Shown here: positions 36,212 through 46,341 of the stretch, piece by piece
Layout: each line of letters opens with the position of its first letter
Position numbering within the stretch: position 1 is the first letter of the stretch
Source: an uncultured Clostridium sp.
GTDB lineage: Bacteria; Bacillota; Clostridia; Clostridiales; Clostridiaceae
DNA length: 64,000 nt
Reading direction: 5' to 3'
NCBI GenBank assembly: GCA_903789665.1
Contig: CAIFEX010000012.1
Span: 18,450 to 82,449 of the forward strand
Notes under the pieces: generated by a model
The model's input: only the letters and a program-made list of their open reading frames with translations
Told to the model about the DNA's origin: nothing
The model's database searches: none
Translations under genes and position numbers: made by a program

Positions 36212-37621
36212 ATGTGCACTTTATTAGAGGATAAATTTAAAGATGAATGTGGTGTTTTTGGTGTATTTTCCAAAAATAACCTGGATGTGGCATCTCTTAC
36301 CTATTATGGATTGTATGCCCTTCAGCACAGGGGACAGGAAAGTGCGGGAATTGTGGTTTCTGATGGAAATGAGTTCAAGTACCATAAAGGTATGGGACTT
36401 GTAGCAGATGCCTTTGACAGGAAATTACTTGGATGTCTAAAGGGAAAAATTGCAATAGGGCATGTGAGGTATTCTACGGCAGGATCCAGTACTTTGAGCA
36501 ATGCACAGCCCCTTATAGTTAAATGTAAATTAGGACCAATTGCCATAGCACATAATGGAAATCTGGTGAATGCAGATGTGATCAGGGCGCTTCTGGAAGA
36601 TGCTGGATACACTTTCCAGACTTCTGTGGATTCAGAAGTTATATTGAGCCTTATTGCACGGGGGGTCGAAAAAGATATTGGCAGGGCCATAGTGGATGCA
36701 ATTCAAGCTGTAAAGGGATCTTACGCCATTGTTATTTTAACCAGGGATAAGCTTATAGGCGTCAGGGATCCAAATGGAATAAGGCCTCTCTGTATAGGTG
36801 AATTAAATGGCGATTATATAATCTGCTCTGAAAGCTGTGCACTGGATTCCATAGGTGCGAATTTTGTAAGGGATGTAGCTCCGGGGGAAATTGTCATAGT
36901 GGATAAGGACGGAATTAAATCCATAAACTTTGCTGAAAAGACAAAGTGTGAAACGTGCTCTTTTGAATATATATATTTTGCAAGGCCAGACAGCACTATA
37001 GACGGGATAAATGTCTATACTTCCAGAATCAAAGCAGGAAAGGTGCTTTACAGGGAAAGCCCTGCAGAAGCCGATGTGGTAATAGGTGTTCCCGATTCGG
37101 GAATACCGGCGGCCCTTGGATATTCCGAGGCATCGGGCATCCCATATGCTATAGGTTTTATAAAAAATAAATATGTAGGCAGAACTTTCATATCACCTTC
37201 CAAAGAACTTAGATCCAAGGCGGTGGCCGTGAAATTAAATCCACTTAAAGTGAATGTAGAAGGGAAGAGAGTTGTAATAGTAGATGATTCAATAGTAAGG
37301 GGCACCACCAGCAGAAAACTTGTGGAAATACTTAGAAGGGCCGGAGCCAGTGAGGTACATTTCAGAGTCAGTTCACCTGTGGTAAAATATCCCTGCTATT
37401 TTGGCATTGATACCCCTTATAGAAAGGATCTCATAGGTGCCAATGCAAGTGTGGAGGAGATAAGAGAGGAAATAGGAGCGGACAGCCTGGGATATATAAG
37501 TATAGATGGTATTTTAAAATCATTGGACTGCAGCGGTAAAAGAGGATATTGTGTAGGATGTTTCAGCGGAGTCTACCCTATATCTGCGCCTATGGAAAAG
37601 GATAAAAATTATTTAGAGTAA
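36212..37621 (+). CDS. purF: Amidophosphoribosyltransferase
   Basis: PurF makes phosphoribosylamine from PRPP and glutamine, the committed step. A 12-residue propeptide ending KDE precedes the nucleophile Cys13 (CGVFGVF). RGQESAGI and the PRPP motif VIVDDSIVRGTTSRK (about 345) are present. C-terminal cysteines (CETCSF, RGYCVGCFSG) suggest the Fe-S form seen in Bacillus. I chose ATG 36212, with AAAGGAGAG upstream, over ATG 36188. Confidence 0.97.
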   Translation: MCTLLEDKFKDECGVFGVFSKNNLDVASLTYYGLYALQHRGQESAGIVVSDGNEFKYHKGMGLVADAFDRKLLGCLKGKIAIGHVRYSTAGSSTLSNAQPLIVKCKLGPIAIAHNGNLVNADVIRALLEDAGYTFQTSVDSEVILSLIARGVEKDIGRAIVDAIQAVKGSYAIVILTRDKLIGVRDPNGIRPLCIGELNGDYIICSESCALDSIGANFVRDVAPGEIVIVDKDGIKSINFAEKTKCETCSFEYIYFARPDSTIDGINVYTSRIKAGKVLYRESPAEADVVIGVPDSGIPAALGYSEASGIPYAIGFIKNKYVGRTFISPSKELRSKAVAVKLNPLKVNVEGKRVVIVDDSIVRGTTSRKLVEILRRAGASEVHFRVSSPVVKYPCYFGIDTPYRKDLIGANASVEEIREEIGADSLGYISIDGILKSLDCSGKRGYCVGCFSGVYPISAPMEKDKNYLE

Positions 37622-37636
37622 AGGATGGTTTTTAAT

Positions 37637-38632
37637 ATGACAACCTATAAGGATGCTGGTGTAAACATTGAAGAAGGTTATAAATCCGTAAAGCTTATGA
37701 AACGGTATTCGGCCAGTACTTTTACTCCCGGTGTATTAAACGGGATTGGAAGTTTTGCAGGCATGTTTGAGTTAGGTGATTATAAAAATCCAGTGCTTGT
37801 TTCTGGTACTGATGGAGTTGGAACAAAGTTGAAGATAGCTTTTCAAATGGGTGTTTATGATACTGTTGGAATAGATTGTGTTGCCATGTGTGTAAATGAT
37901 ATCCTGTGCCATGGAGCAAAACCTCTTTTCTTTCTGGATTATTTGGCTTGTTCTAATTTGAAGGCAGATGTTGCAGCGGATTTAGTTAAGGGTGTGTCAA
38001 AAGGATGCATTCAAGCGGGATGTGCGCTGATCGGCGGTGAAACAGCTGAAATGCCCGGGTTTTATGCCAAGGGTGATTACGATATGGCAGGTTTTACTGT
38101 TGGAGCCGTTGAAAAAGACGATATAATAGATGGAAGTAAAGTGGAAGAAGGGGATGTGCTTGTTGGCATAGCTTCAAGTGGGGTTCACAGCAATGGTTAT
38201 TCACTTGTGAGGAGTCTTGTGGGAGATCTTGAAAAGAGTTTTGGCGGCAGTACATTGGGGCAGGTACTGCTGACTCCTACAAAGATATATGTTAAACCTG
38301 TTGCCAGACTTTTGCAAAAATTTAATATAAAAGCCATGGCCCATATAACCGGCGGAGGTTTCTTTGAGAATGTACCAAGGATGTTCAAGGGGGATTTTAC
38401 CGCTGTTATAGATAAAAAGAGCTATAAAATTCCTGACATATTTAAATACATAATGGATTTGGGAGTGGGTGAACGGCAGATGTACAATACTTTCAACATG
38501 GGAATAGGTTTTGTATTGTGTGTAAAACCTTCAGATGCCGACAGTGTGGTGTCGGAGCTTGAAAAAATGGGAGAAAAGGCGTACGTAATAGGTAATGTAA
38601 AAAAAGGAGAAAGAAAAGTATGTTTAAAATAG
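37637..38632 (+). CDS. purM: Phosphoribosylformylglycinamidine cyclo-ligase
   Basis: PurM makes AIR from FGAM. TYKDAGVNIEEGYKSV, SGTDGVGTKLKIAF (about 55) and GGETAEMPGFY (about 135) are diagnostic. ATG 37637 follows AAGGATGG. The 3' end overlaps purN by 13 bases. Confidence 0.97.
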   Translation: MTTYKDAGVNIEEGYKSVKLMKRYSASTFTPGVLNGIGSFAGMFELGDYKNPVLVSGTDGVGTKLKIAFQMGVYDTVGIDCVAMCVNDILCHGAKPLFFLDYLACSNLKADVAADLVKGVSKGCIQAGCALIGGETAEMPGFYAKGDYDMAGFTVGAVEKDDIIDGSKVEEGDVLVGIASSGVHSNGYSLVRSLVGDLEKSFGGSTLGQVLLTPTKIYVKPVARLLQKFNIKAMAHITGGGFFENVPRMFKGDFTAVIDKKSYKIPDIFKYIMDLGVGERQMYNTFNMGIGFVLCVKPSDADSVVSELEKMGEKAYVIGNVKKGERKVCLK

Positions 38633-39234
38633 CAGTTTTGGCCTCTGGCGGTGGAACGGATTTTCAATCCATAATAGACGGTGTGGAAAGCGGATACCTT
38701 GAAAACTGCAGTATTGAGATGCTTATATCGGATCGTCCTGGTATACATGCCATTGAAAGGGCTAAAAAACATGGTATTGAAAATAAAGTATTGGATAGTA
38801 AGGTTTATGGAGCCGGCCTATCGGATGAAATATTGAAATTGCTGCATGGAAAAGTGGATTTGATAGTATGTGCAGGATGGCTTTCCATATTGCAGGGGAA
38901 ACTTATCTCAGAATTTAAAAATAAAATAATAAATATACATCCTTCTCTGATACCATCATTTTGTGGAGACGGCATGTATGGCATTAAAGTACATGAATCT
39001 GCAGTTAAAAAAGGTGTGAAGGTATCGGGATGTACAGTACATTTTATCGATTCAGGTACTGACAGCGGACCTATAATTTTTCAAAAAGCAGTACCTGTAT
39101 ATTTTGAAGATACCGCCGGGGATCTTCAAAAAAGAATATTGAAAGAGGAACATAGGGCGCTTCCCAGGGTCATTAAACTTGTTTCTCAAAATAAAGTGTC
39201 GGTAATACAGGGAAGAGTTAAAATTGGCAAATAA
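38620..39234 (+). CDS. purN: Phosphoribosylglycinamide formyltransferase
   Basis: PurN formylates GAR with 10-formyl-[16 protein letters not shown] replaces the more usual SG-GTNLQ-type phosphate loop. The [10 protein letters not shown] motif at about 107 and the catalytic [13 protein letters not shown] at about 140 are present. It has 204 residues and overlaps purM, so it is translationally coupled. Confidence 0.95.
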   Translation: MFKIAVLASGGGTDFQSIIDGVESGYLENCSIEMLISDRPGIHAIERAKKHGIENKVLDSKVYGAGLSDEILKLLHGKVDLIVCAGWLSILQGKLISEFKNKIINIHPSLIPSFCGDGMYGIKVHESAVKKGVKVSGCTVHFIDSGTDSGPIIFQKAVPVYFEDTAGDLQKRILKEEHRALPRVIKLVSQNKVSVIQGRVKIGK

Positions 39235-39254
39235 GAATAATTGGAGGGTCGATT

Positions 39255-40754
39255 ATGATAAATCGTGCACTTATAAGTGTCTATAATAAACAGGGTTTGC
39301 TTGAATTGGCGCAGTTTTTGGCAGGCAGGGGAGTCGAAATAATATCTACGGGCGGGACGTATAAATACCTTTTGGACAATGGCATAAGGGTTACGGAAGT
39401 GTCAGAAGTTACAGGATTTGATGAGATACTGGATGGCAGGGTTAAAACCCTGCACCCGGCAATACACGCAGGAATACTTGCCAAAAGGGATAATAAAGAG
39501 CACATGGATACAATAAAAAGCAAAAACATACTCCCCATAGATATGGTTGTTGTAAATTTGTATCCTTTTTTTGATAAAGTATGTGAAGATATAAGCTTTG
39601 ATGAAAAAATAGAGTTTATAGATATAGGCGGGCCGGCCATGATAAGGGCGGCAGCCAAGAATTTTAAAGATGTGGTAGTAGTTACGGATGTTAAGGATTA
39701 TTCTCCGGTAATTGAGGAGATAAAATCATCAGGGAATGTAAAATATGAGCTTAAGAAAAAGCTGGCAGGAAAGGTATTTAACCTCATGTCCGCCTATGAT
39801 GGTGCAATAAGTAATTTCCTGCTGGACGAAGAATATCCTGAGTACCTGAGCCTGTCTTATAAAAAATCCCAGAATCTGAGGTATGGGGAAAATCCTCACC
39901 AGAGTGCGGCATATTATACTGAAACTGTGGGAAAAGCTCCCATGAAAGATTTTGAGCAGTTAAACGGAAAGAGGCTTTCCTACAACAATATGAGAGATAT
40001 GGATATGGCATGGAAAGCGGTAAATGAATTTGAGGAAATATGCTGTGTTGCAGTAAAACACAATACTCCCTGCGGTGCGGCAATTGGCAGGGATCTCCAC
40101 GAGGCCTATGTGAGGGCTTATGAATGCGATCCCACTTCCATATTTGGAGGAATTATAGCTTTTAATAGAAAATTGGATGTGAGTACTGCAGAGGAAATAG
40201 TAAAAATTTTTGTGGAAATAGTTATAGCTCCCGATTTTGATAAAGAAGCTGTTGAAACGCTTAAGAAGAAAAAGAACCTCAGAATAATAAAATGTGAAGC
40301 CAAACCCACGAATGGATATGAAATAGCAAAATTGGACGGAGGGGTACTCGTACAGTCGGCTGACACGAAACTTGCGGATAAAATGAAGGTTGTAACTGAA
40401 AAAAGCCCTTCAAAAGAGGAAATGGACAATTTAATATTTGGGATGAAAGTTTGTAAATACGCAAAGTCCAATGCAATCGTAGTGGTTAAAGATTTTATGG
40501 CTAAGGGAATTGGATGTGGGCAGGTAAACAGGATATGGCCCGCTTGTCAGGCGCTTGACAGGGCAAAGGATGGCACAGTACTTGCATCTGATGCTTTCTT
40601 CCCATTTGACGATGTGGTAAAGGAAGCTGCTAAACATGGAATAAAGGCCATAATTCAGCCTGGCGGCTCCATAAGGGATGCGGACTCCATAAAGGCATGC
40701 AATGAAAATGGAGTATCTATGGTGTTTACGGGAATAAGACATTTTAAGCATTAA
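39255..40754 (+). CDS. purH: AICAR transformylase/IMP cyclohydrolase
   Basis: This bifunctional enzyme performs the last two steps to IMP. The N-terminal IMP cyclohydrolase domain shows [23 protein letters not shown] and NLYPF. The C-terminal AICAR transformylase domain shows [13 protein letters not shown], a KHNTPCGAA variant of the common KHTNPCG, and SDAFFPFDD. It has 499 residues and GGAGGG before the ATG. Confidence 0.96.
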   Translation: MINRALISVYNKQGLLELAQFLAGRGVEIISTGGTYKYLLDNGIRVTEVSEVTGFDEILDGRVKTLHPAIHAGILAKRDNKEHMDTIKSKNILPIDMVVVNLYPFFDKVCEDISFDEKIEFIDIGGPAMIRAAAKNFKDVVVVTDVKDYSPVIEEIKSSGNVKYELKKKLAGKVFNLMSAYDGAISNFLLDEEYPEYLSLSYKKSQNLRYGENPHQSAAYYTETVGKAPMKDFEQLNGKRLSYNNMRDMDMAWKAVNEFEEICCVAVKHNTPCGAAIGRDLHEAYVRAYECDPTSIFGGIIAFNRKLDVSTAEEIVKIFVEIVIAPDFDKEAVETLKKKKNLRIIKCEAKPTNGYEIAKLDGGVLVQSADTKLADKMKVVTEKSPSKEEMDNLIFGMKVCKYAKSNAIVVVKDFMAKGIGCGQVNRIWPACQALDRAKDGTVLASDAFFPFDDVVKEAAKHGIKAIIQPGGSIRDADSIKACNENGVSMVFTGIRHFKH

Positions 40755-40780
40755 CTTAAAATAAAGGGGGTATTTATGAA

Positions 40781-42022
40781 ATGAAGGTACTTGTGGTGGG
40801 ATCCGGCGGAAGAGAACATGCCATTTGCTGGAAGATGGCACAGAGCCCTGAGGTGGATAAAATATTTTGTGCCCCGGGAAATGGCGGTATAGAAATAGAA
40901 GATAAATGCAGTAATGTGAACATAACGGATATATGTTCCCTTATGGATTTTGCATTGAGAGAAAAAGTAGATCTAACTGTAGTAGGTCCGGAAAATCCGC
41001 TTGTAGAAGGAATTGTGGACAAATTCAGAGGCAGTGGTCTTGATATATTTGGACCCTCTTCTAAGGCTGCAATGCTGGAGGGAAGTAAGATTTATTCCAA
41101 GAATTTTATGAAAAAGTACGACATCAGAACTGCAGAATATGCTGCTTTTGACAATATAGACAATGCTTTAAAGTATGTTGAAACTTGCAGCTACCCCGTA
41201 GTTGTAAAGGCAGACGGGCTGGCGGCCGGAAAAGGCGTTACAATATGTAAGAATCATGGTGAAGCGGAATCCGCACTTAATGACTCCATGATAAAAGACG
41301 TATTCAAAGGTGCAGGCAAAAAAGTAATTGTTGAAGAATTTCTCCAAGGGGTTGAAGCCTCAATACTGGCTGTAACGGATGGAAATACTATTATTCCCTT
41401 TATATCCTCAAAAGATCATAAGCAAATTTATAATGGGGGCATAGGCCCAAATACCGGGGGCATGGGGGCGATAGCACCGAATCCCTATTGCAGCAGGGAG
41501 GTCTTGCAAGATTTTAAAGAAAATATAATGCTTCCGACTCTGATGGGAATACAGCAGGAAAATTTAGATTACAAAGGCATAATTTTTTTCGGACTTATGA
41601 TAACTAAAAAGGGTGTCTATCTTCTGGAATACAATGTAAGGATGGGGGATCCTGAAACACAGGCAGTTCTCCCCCTTATGAAAAGTGATTTTGTAGATCT
41701 TATTCAAGCTTCCCTTTCAGGAAAACTTTCGGATTTTAACCTTGAGTGGGAAAAAGGTGCCTGCTGCTGTGTAGTAGCGGCTTCCAAAGGATACCCTGCA
41801 AAATATGAGACAGGATTTGAGATAAGCGGTTTTAAAAGGGAAAATAATATTTTCGCGGCAGGTGTCAAGGGGGAAGATGGAGTTTTTAAAACCTCCGGCG
41901 GAAGGGTATTGTCTACCTATGGAACTGGTGGCAATTTGAAATCTGCTGTTAAATATGCCTATGAAAACTTGAAAAAAGTAAATTTTAAGGGAATGTATTT
42001 TAGAAAGGATATAGGGAAATAA
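40781..42022 (+). CDS. purD: Phosphoribosylamine-glycine ligase
   Basis: PurD makes GAR from phosphoribosylamine, glycine and ATP. The N-terminal VLVVGSGGREHAI, the ATP-grasp region VVKADGLAAGKGV (about 142) and EYNVRMGDPETQ (about 285) are standard. It has 413 residues. It is the last gene of the operon; purL, purQ, purB and purA are not in the window. Confidence 0.97.
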   Translation: MKVLVVGSGGREHAICWKMAQSPEVDKIFCAPGNGGIEIEDKCSNVNITDICSLMDFALREKVDLTVVGPENPLVEGIVDKFRGSGLDIFGPSSKAAMLEGSKIYSKNFMKKYDIRTAEYAAFDNIDNALKYVETCSYPVVVKADGLAAGKGVTICKNHGEAESALNDSMIKDVFKGAGKKVIVEEFLQGVEASILAVTDGNTIIPFISSKDHKQIYNGGIGPNTGGMGAIAPNPYCSREVLQDFKENIMLPTLMGIQQENLDYKGIIFFGLMITKKGVYLLEYNVRMGDPETQAVLPLMKSDFVDLIQASLSGKLSDFNLEWEKGACCCVVAASKGYPAKYETGFEISGFKRENNIFAAGVKGEDGVFKTSGGRVLSTYGTGGNLKSAVKYAYENLKKVNFKGMYFRKDIGK

Positions 42023-42040
42023 TTCAAATATCAAATCTCA

Positions 42041-42068
42041 GGGGTTTTCGGTTTTATCCGAAAACCCC
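42041..42068 (+). terminator. Hairpin at the end of the pur operon
   Basis: GGGGTTTTCGG (42041-42051) pairs with CCGAAAACCCC (42058-42068). Only a short T-poor tail follows, so termination is likely but not certain. Confidence 0.6.
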
Positions 42069-42162
42069 TCGTTAATTGTAAATTGTGAATTGTAAAGTGG
42101 AAATAATTTTAAGATAATAGTAAAATATAAAATAGTGTTTATTTTATGGAGGTTATTTTAAT

Positions 42163-43176
42163 ATGAGTGATGTAGGAAAGAGGAAAATGAGAAAAAAGAA
42201 GAAAAAAAAATCTCCTTTTAAAACGTTTTTTCTATTTATAATCTATGAGCTTGTAGTGGTTGTGATTACCACTCCCTTGCTTGTATTTTATGGACCTTTT
42301 AAAAATGTTAGAAATCAGATAGTTGGAACGGCTATGGCAACTTTTACTCATCAGTATATAGCCACTTTATTTTTGTCAAAGGACAAAATAAACCAAATAC
42401 TTCAGGAGGAAAAAAATGGTCAGACTACCAGTGCTGAAAGTGAAAACCCCAATGAAGTCAACATAAGCCATGCTGGTGATAAAAACATAAAGAGATATGA
42501 TATAGATACTTCAAAATTCAATGGTTATATACTGGAAATAGATGATCCTAGGAGAATACGCATAGGGTATACAAGCAAACTCAGGGAAGTAGGGGAAAGA
42601 ACCAGTGAAATAGCAAAACGAAATGGTGCGGTGGCTGCTATAAATGGAGGAGGATTTTCAGACAGGACCAGCAGTGGAAAACTCTGGGTAGGAACAGGGG
42701 CTTATCCTGAAGGAATTGTGATATCAGGTGGAAAACTTGTATACAGCGATGTGGGTCCAAATGAAAATATAAATGTAACAGCCTTTACTTCAAATGGAAG
42801 GCTCATAGTAGGAGATCATACTATAAATGAATTATTTTCCCAGGGTGTAGTAGAAGCCATTTCCTTTAGAAATTCTTTGATAATAAATGGAAAAACTGTG
42901 GCAGTACAAAATGAAGGATTGAATCCTAGAACTGCTATAGGACAAAAAGCGGATGGAACTGTAGTTATGCTGGTTATAGACGGTAGAAAAGGGTTCAAGA
43001 TGGGTGCTTCATTAAAGGATGTACAAAATATACTTCTCCAGCAGGGAGTTGTAAATGCAAGTAATCTAGATGGAGGATCTTCTGCCACCATGTATCTAAA
43101 CGGAGAGGTCATAAATAATCCCAGTGATTGGAATGGAGAGAGAACCGTAGCTACAGCTATATACGTAAAACCCTAG
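42163..43176 (+). CDS. Phosphodiester glycosidase (NAGPA) domain protein, membrane anchored
   Basis: A very basic N-terminus (KRKMRKKKKKK) is followed by one membrane anchor (about 22-45). The extracellular NAGPA-like domain (about 110-335) contains AAINGGGFSD, LNPRTAIGQ and SNLDGGSSATMYLNG. Eukaryotic homologues remove N-acetylglucosamine from phosphodiesters; bacterial ones probably act on wall glycopolymers. It has 337 residues. Confidence 0.88.
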   Translation: MSDVGKRKMRKKKKKKSPFKTFFLFIIYELVVVVITTPLLVFYGPFKNVRNQIVGTAMATFTHQYIATLFLSKDKINQILQEEKNGQTTSAESENPNEVNISHAGDKNIKRYDIDTSKFNGYILEIDDPRRIRIGYTSKLREVGERTSEIAKRNGAVAAINGGGFSDRTSSGKLWVGTGAYPEGIVISGGKLVYSDVGPNENINVTAFTSNGRLIVGDHTINELFSQGVVEAISFRNSLIINGKTVAVQNEGLNPRTAIGQKADGTVVMLVIDGRKGFKMGASLKDVQNILLQQGVVNASNLDGGSSATMYLNGEVINNPSDWNGERTVATAIYVKP

Positions 43177-43190
43177 AGGAGAGTGGATTT

Positions 43191-44237
43191 ATGAAAAACT
43201 TTAAGAGAATAATTAAGTGGACTCTTATACCTATAGTTATAGAATTAGTAGGCCTTTTATGCCTGAATCAGTTTTATTTTAATGGAAATACCAACTTCAG
43301 CATAAAAAAAGTGGATACTTCTTCGACTCAGGCCGAACACAAAATAAAAGTAAAAATACCGGAAGATGCCGAACAAATTAAGGTATCCAACAGCGGGAAT
43401 TACATATCCTATTATGATGGCATGGCACTGCAGGTGGTTGACACTGTCAAAAATGATGTAAAAGAGGTCAATCTTGAAAATGAGCTCTCCTATTATACCT
43501 GGAATCTTGATACTGACACTATATTTATAGCTGAGAAAACGAGTACGGGAGGAAATTCAAGCAATCTAAAATTTGAATCATATGATGCAAAACGTGATGA
43601 AATCTATCCTCTAAAGAATTTGGAAAAGAATCAGGAACTTTCAATATTGCTTCCGGACGACTCCTATGAAGTTAAAGACGTTGCATTTTCAGGTGCAAGT
43701 AATGTTGCATATGTGATGAGCTGTGGAAACAATTATATAGACAGCAGAATATACAGAATTGATGTAATGATAAGAATGAATTTGGTGGATTTTATAAAGT
43801 GCAAGCTCGGCAATATAGGGGCTGTAAATGGTACTAACGGTGATGAACTCATATATGAAGACAGAACTTCGAATAGAATTAGAACTGGAAGGGGAGGTAT
43901 AATAGCAACTGGTGAAAATGCCATGCATTATCTTCTGAATACAGATGAGGACAATAATATTTACATAGGAAACGGTGAGAATAATAAAATTGACAAGATT
44001 TTTGTCACAAACCTTAAAGCCGGCGGCAAAAAAGTGTATACTCTTCCGCAGTATGTGAATAAGAACAGTATATATGTTGCGAGAGACGGAAAAATATATG
44101 TGGATAACCCCAGCTCAGGCGAGGTTAAAGAATTGACTACGGGCAGGGTGACAAAGTACAATGGTAAATTGTTATCTATATATGAATATGGAGTTATAAG
44201 CCGGGATGGAAATAAGGTCGTGAACAGCTTATTTTAG
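43191..44237 (+). CDS. Membrane-anchored extracellular protein, function unknown
   Basis: One N-terminal membrane segment (about 8-26) leads into a 320-residue extracellular region. Its repeated beta-rich stretches (YISYYDGMALQVVD, VAYVMSCGNNYIDSRIYRID, IYVARDGKIYVDN) suggest a beta-propeller-like fold. I do not recognise the family. ATG 43191 is preferred because GAGGAGAGTGG precedes it; earlier in-frame starts lie inside the NAGPA gene. It probably forms an operon with that gene. Confidence 0.7.
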   Translation: MKNFKRIIKWTLIPIVIELVGLLCLNQFYFNGNTNFSIKKVDTSSTQAEHKIKVKIPEDAEQIKVSNSGNYISYYDGMALQVVDTVKNDVKEVNLENELSYYTWNLDTDTIFIAEKTSTGGNSSNLKFESYDAKRDEIYPLKNLEKNQELSILLPDDSYEVKDVAFSGASNVAYVMSCGNNYIDSRIYRIDVMIRMNLVDFIKCKLGNIGAVNGTNGDELIYEDRTSNRIRTGRGGIIATGENAMHYLLNTDEDNNIYIGNGENNKIDKIFVTNLKAGGKKVYTLPQYVNKNSIYVARDGKIYVDNPSSGEVKELTTGRVTKYNGKLLSIYEYGVISRDGNKVVNSLF

Positions 44238-44239
44238 GA

Positions 44240-44290
44240 AAACAGCTCGGGACTTAAAAACTATGCTTTTATTCCTGAGCTGTTTATTAT
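44240..44290 (+). terminator. Terminator after the beta-rich protein gene
   Basis: AAACAGCTCGGGA (44240-44252) pairs, with one G-T, with TCCTGAGCTGTTT (about 44273-44285), followed by ATTATT. Confidence 0.7.
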
Positions 44291-44603
44291 GGTTAATTTA
44301 ATTCTAAATTAAAAATATTCTCAATATTGTTAATTGATATTGATTTAAAATATATGACCAATATTTATTTTAAATATTGCTGAAGTGCTAAAAAAATATA
44401 TATAAAAATGATATAGTCATATTTTTTAAAAATAATTTTATTTATAAAAACCCAAAATGTCAATATATATGGGCTATAAATCAAAAAATAAAGTTTACCG
44501 TTAATATTCTGAAAATTGTATATATTAATTTTAGTGAGTAAATTTATGCTATAATTATAATAGTTTAAAATTTATTAATATTGTTTTTGAAAGGAGTGTA
44601 TGT
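44291..44603. other. AT-rich intergenic region before the first permease
   Basis: About 310 bases of very AT-rich DNA with no credible open frame. A TATAAT-like element occurs near 44552-44560 in front of the permease. GAAAGGAG at about 44589 is its ribosome site. I see no riboswitch or RNA gene here. Confidence 0.5.
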
Positions 44604-46037
44604 ATGGCTGCGAATAATTCTGTATTTAGGACGAGAGATCTAAATAAATTATTGGCTGAAACGAGGGGAAAAAAGGCATTAAAAAAGGTATTGGGACCTC
44701 TTGAACTGATGATGTTGGGGATAGGTGCTATAGTTGGGACAGGCATTTTCGTATTGACAGGAACTGCAGCTGCAAATTATGCAGGACCAGCACTAATATT
44801 ATCTTTTATATTTTCTGGAGTTACATGTTGTTTTGCTGCACTGTGCTACTCGGAGCTGGCTGCAATGATTCCTGTGGCAGGTAGTGCCTATACCTTCGGT
44901 TATGTAGGCCTAGGTGAAATATGGGCCTGGATGATAGGCTGGGACTTGCTTATGGAGTATATGGTAGCGGTTTCAGCGGTGGCAGTTGGATGGTCCGGTT
45001 ATATAGTGGCGCTTATAGAATCGGCGGGGGGAAAATTGCCGGCAGCAATTATAAACCCTCCAGGACTAAAAGGTGGAATGATAAATTTACCTTGTATATT
45101 GATCTTGTTTGTAATACTGCTTTTCCTCATTAGGGGCATGACCCAGACTGCAAAACTCAACGATATACTTGTCGTGATAAAATTAAGTGTGGTAATACTG
45201 TTCATAGTTGTGGGGGCAGCACACATTAAACCGGTTAACTGGCACCCGTTCTTCCCGTATGGTGTTAGTGGAGTTTTTAAAGGTGCGGCAATTGTATTCT
45301 TTGCCTATATAGGTTTTGATGCTGTTTCTTCGGCAGCTGAAGAAGTTAAGAATCCACAAAAGGACCTTCCTATAGGCATAATAGGTTCACTGCTTGTCTG
45401 TACTGTATTGTATATATTTGTTGCAGCAGTGTTGACAGGAGTACTTCCGTATTATACTTATAAAAATACTGCGGCTCCAGTGGCCTTCGCCCTCCAGAAA
45501 ATAGGTATTACCTGGGGTTCGGCGGCAGTTTCTGTCGGCGCAATATGTGGACTTACTTCTGTACTTCTGGTTATGTCCTATGGTTCAACACGTATATTGT
45601 TCTCGCTGTCCAGAGATGGTCTGCTTCCTCAAGCTTTTTCAGACGTACATCCTAAATATGGTACGCCTGTAAAAAGTACTATAATCGTTGGAATCATAGT
45701 TATGCTGCTGTCAGGATTTGTTTCTTTGGACAGACTCGCTACCCTTACAAATATAGGTACGTTGTTTGCGTTTATTATAGTATCCGCCTCCGTTATAGTC
45801 TTAAGGAAGAGAAGACCGGAATATAAAAGACCTTTTAGATGTCCGTGGGTGCCTTTTGTTCCTATAATGTCAATGATATTGTGCTGCTGGCTGGTGGTGG
45901 ATCTGCCTGTGTTTACCAAGAAGGTATTTGTAATATGGCTTGCTATAGGGCTTGTAATCTATTTCGCCTACAGCAGAAGACACAGTGTAATGAATGGGGA
46001 AGAAGAGGAAACACCTTCTCCGACAGATGGAAATTAA
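44604..46037 (+). CDS. APC-family amino-acid permease (copy 1)
   Basis: This 477-residue transporter has about twelve to thirteen membrane segments. It belongs to the cationic-amino-acid/YfnA group, with the substrate-loop motif GIGAIVGTGIFVLTG at about 38 and SAAEEVKNPQKDLPIGI at about 245. It probably takes up or exchanges an amino acid; the substrate cannot be read from sequence. A close paralogue follows 305 bases later. Confidence 0.9.
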   Translation: MAANNSVFRTRDLNKLLAETRGKKALKKVLGPLELMMLGIGAIVGTGIFVLTGTAAANYAGPALILSFIFSGVTCCFAALCYSELAAMIPVAGSAYTFGYVGLGEIWAWMIGWDLLMEYMVAVSAVAVGWSGYIVALIESAGGKLPAAIINPPGLKGGMINLPCILILFVILLFLIRGMTQTAKLNDILVVIKLSVVILFIVVGAAHIKPVNWHPFFPYGVSGVFKGAAIVFFAYIGFDAVSSAAEEVKNPQKDLPIGIIGSLLVCTVLYIFVAAVLTGVLPYYTYKNTAAPVAFALQKIGITWGSAAVSVGAICGLTSVLLVMSYGSTRILFSLSRDGLLPQAFSDVHPKYGTPVKSTIIVGIIVMLLSGFVSLDRLATLTNIGTLFAFIIVSASVIVLRKRRPEYKRPFRCPWVPFVPIMSMILCCWLVVDLPVFTKKVFVIWLAIGLVIYFAYSRRHSVMNGEEEETPSPTDGN

Positions 46038-46053
46038 TATATAGAATAATATG

Positions 46054-46097
46054 GAGGATTGCTGCGTAAATTTGATTGTGGGGGCAATCCTCTTTTT
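46054..46097 (+). terminator. Terminator after permease copy 1
   Basis: GAGGATTGC (46054-46062) pairs with GCAATCCTC (46084-46092), followed by TTTTT. Confidence 0.85.
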
Positions 46098-46268
46098 AAT
46101 GGACTTATAATTATACTATTGCAACCATAATTATTCATTTTTTAGATATTTTTATATATTATGTGAAATATTATATTGTGAAAATACAGTATATGAAACA
46201 AGTTGAATATTTTATAATATAATGATTATTGTGACTAATAGATATAATAAGTTTTATTATGCTATTAT

Positions 46269-46316
46269 ATTAAGAGTATGTAAATTCTATGTAAATTTCA
46301 TACTCTTAATTTTTTT
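46269..46316 (+). terminator. Leader terminator upstream of permease copy 2
   Basis: ATTAAGAGTATG (46269-46280) pairs with CATACTCTTAAT (46299-46310), followed by six T. It lies after a possible TATAAT (46243-46248) and only a few bases before the ribosome site of the next gene. It may attenuate that gene rather than end an upstream one. Confidence 0.75.
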
Positions 46317-46341
46317 CATTTATTGAAAGGAGACAGCATGT

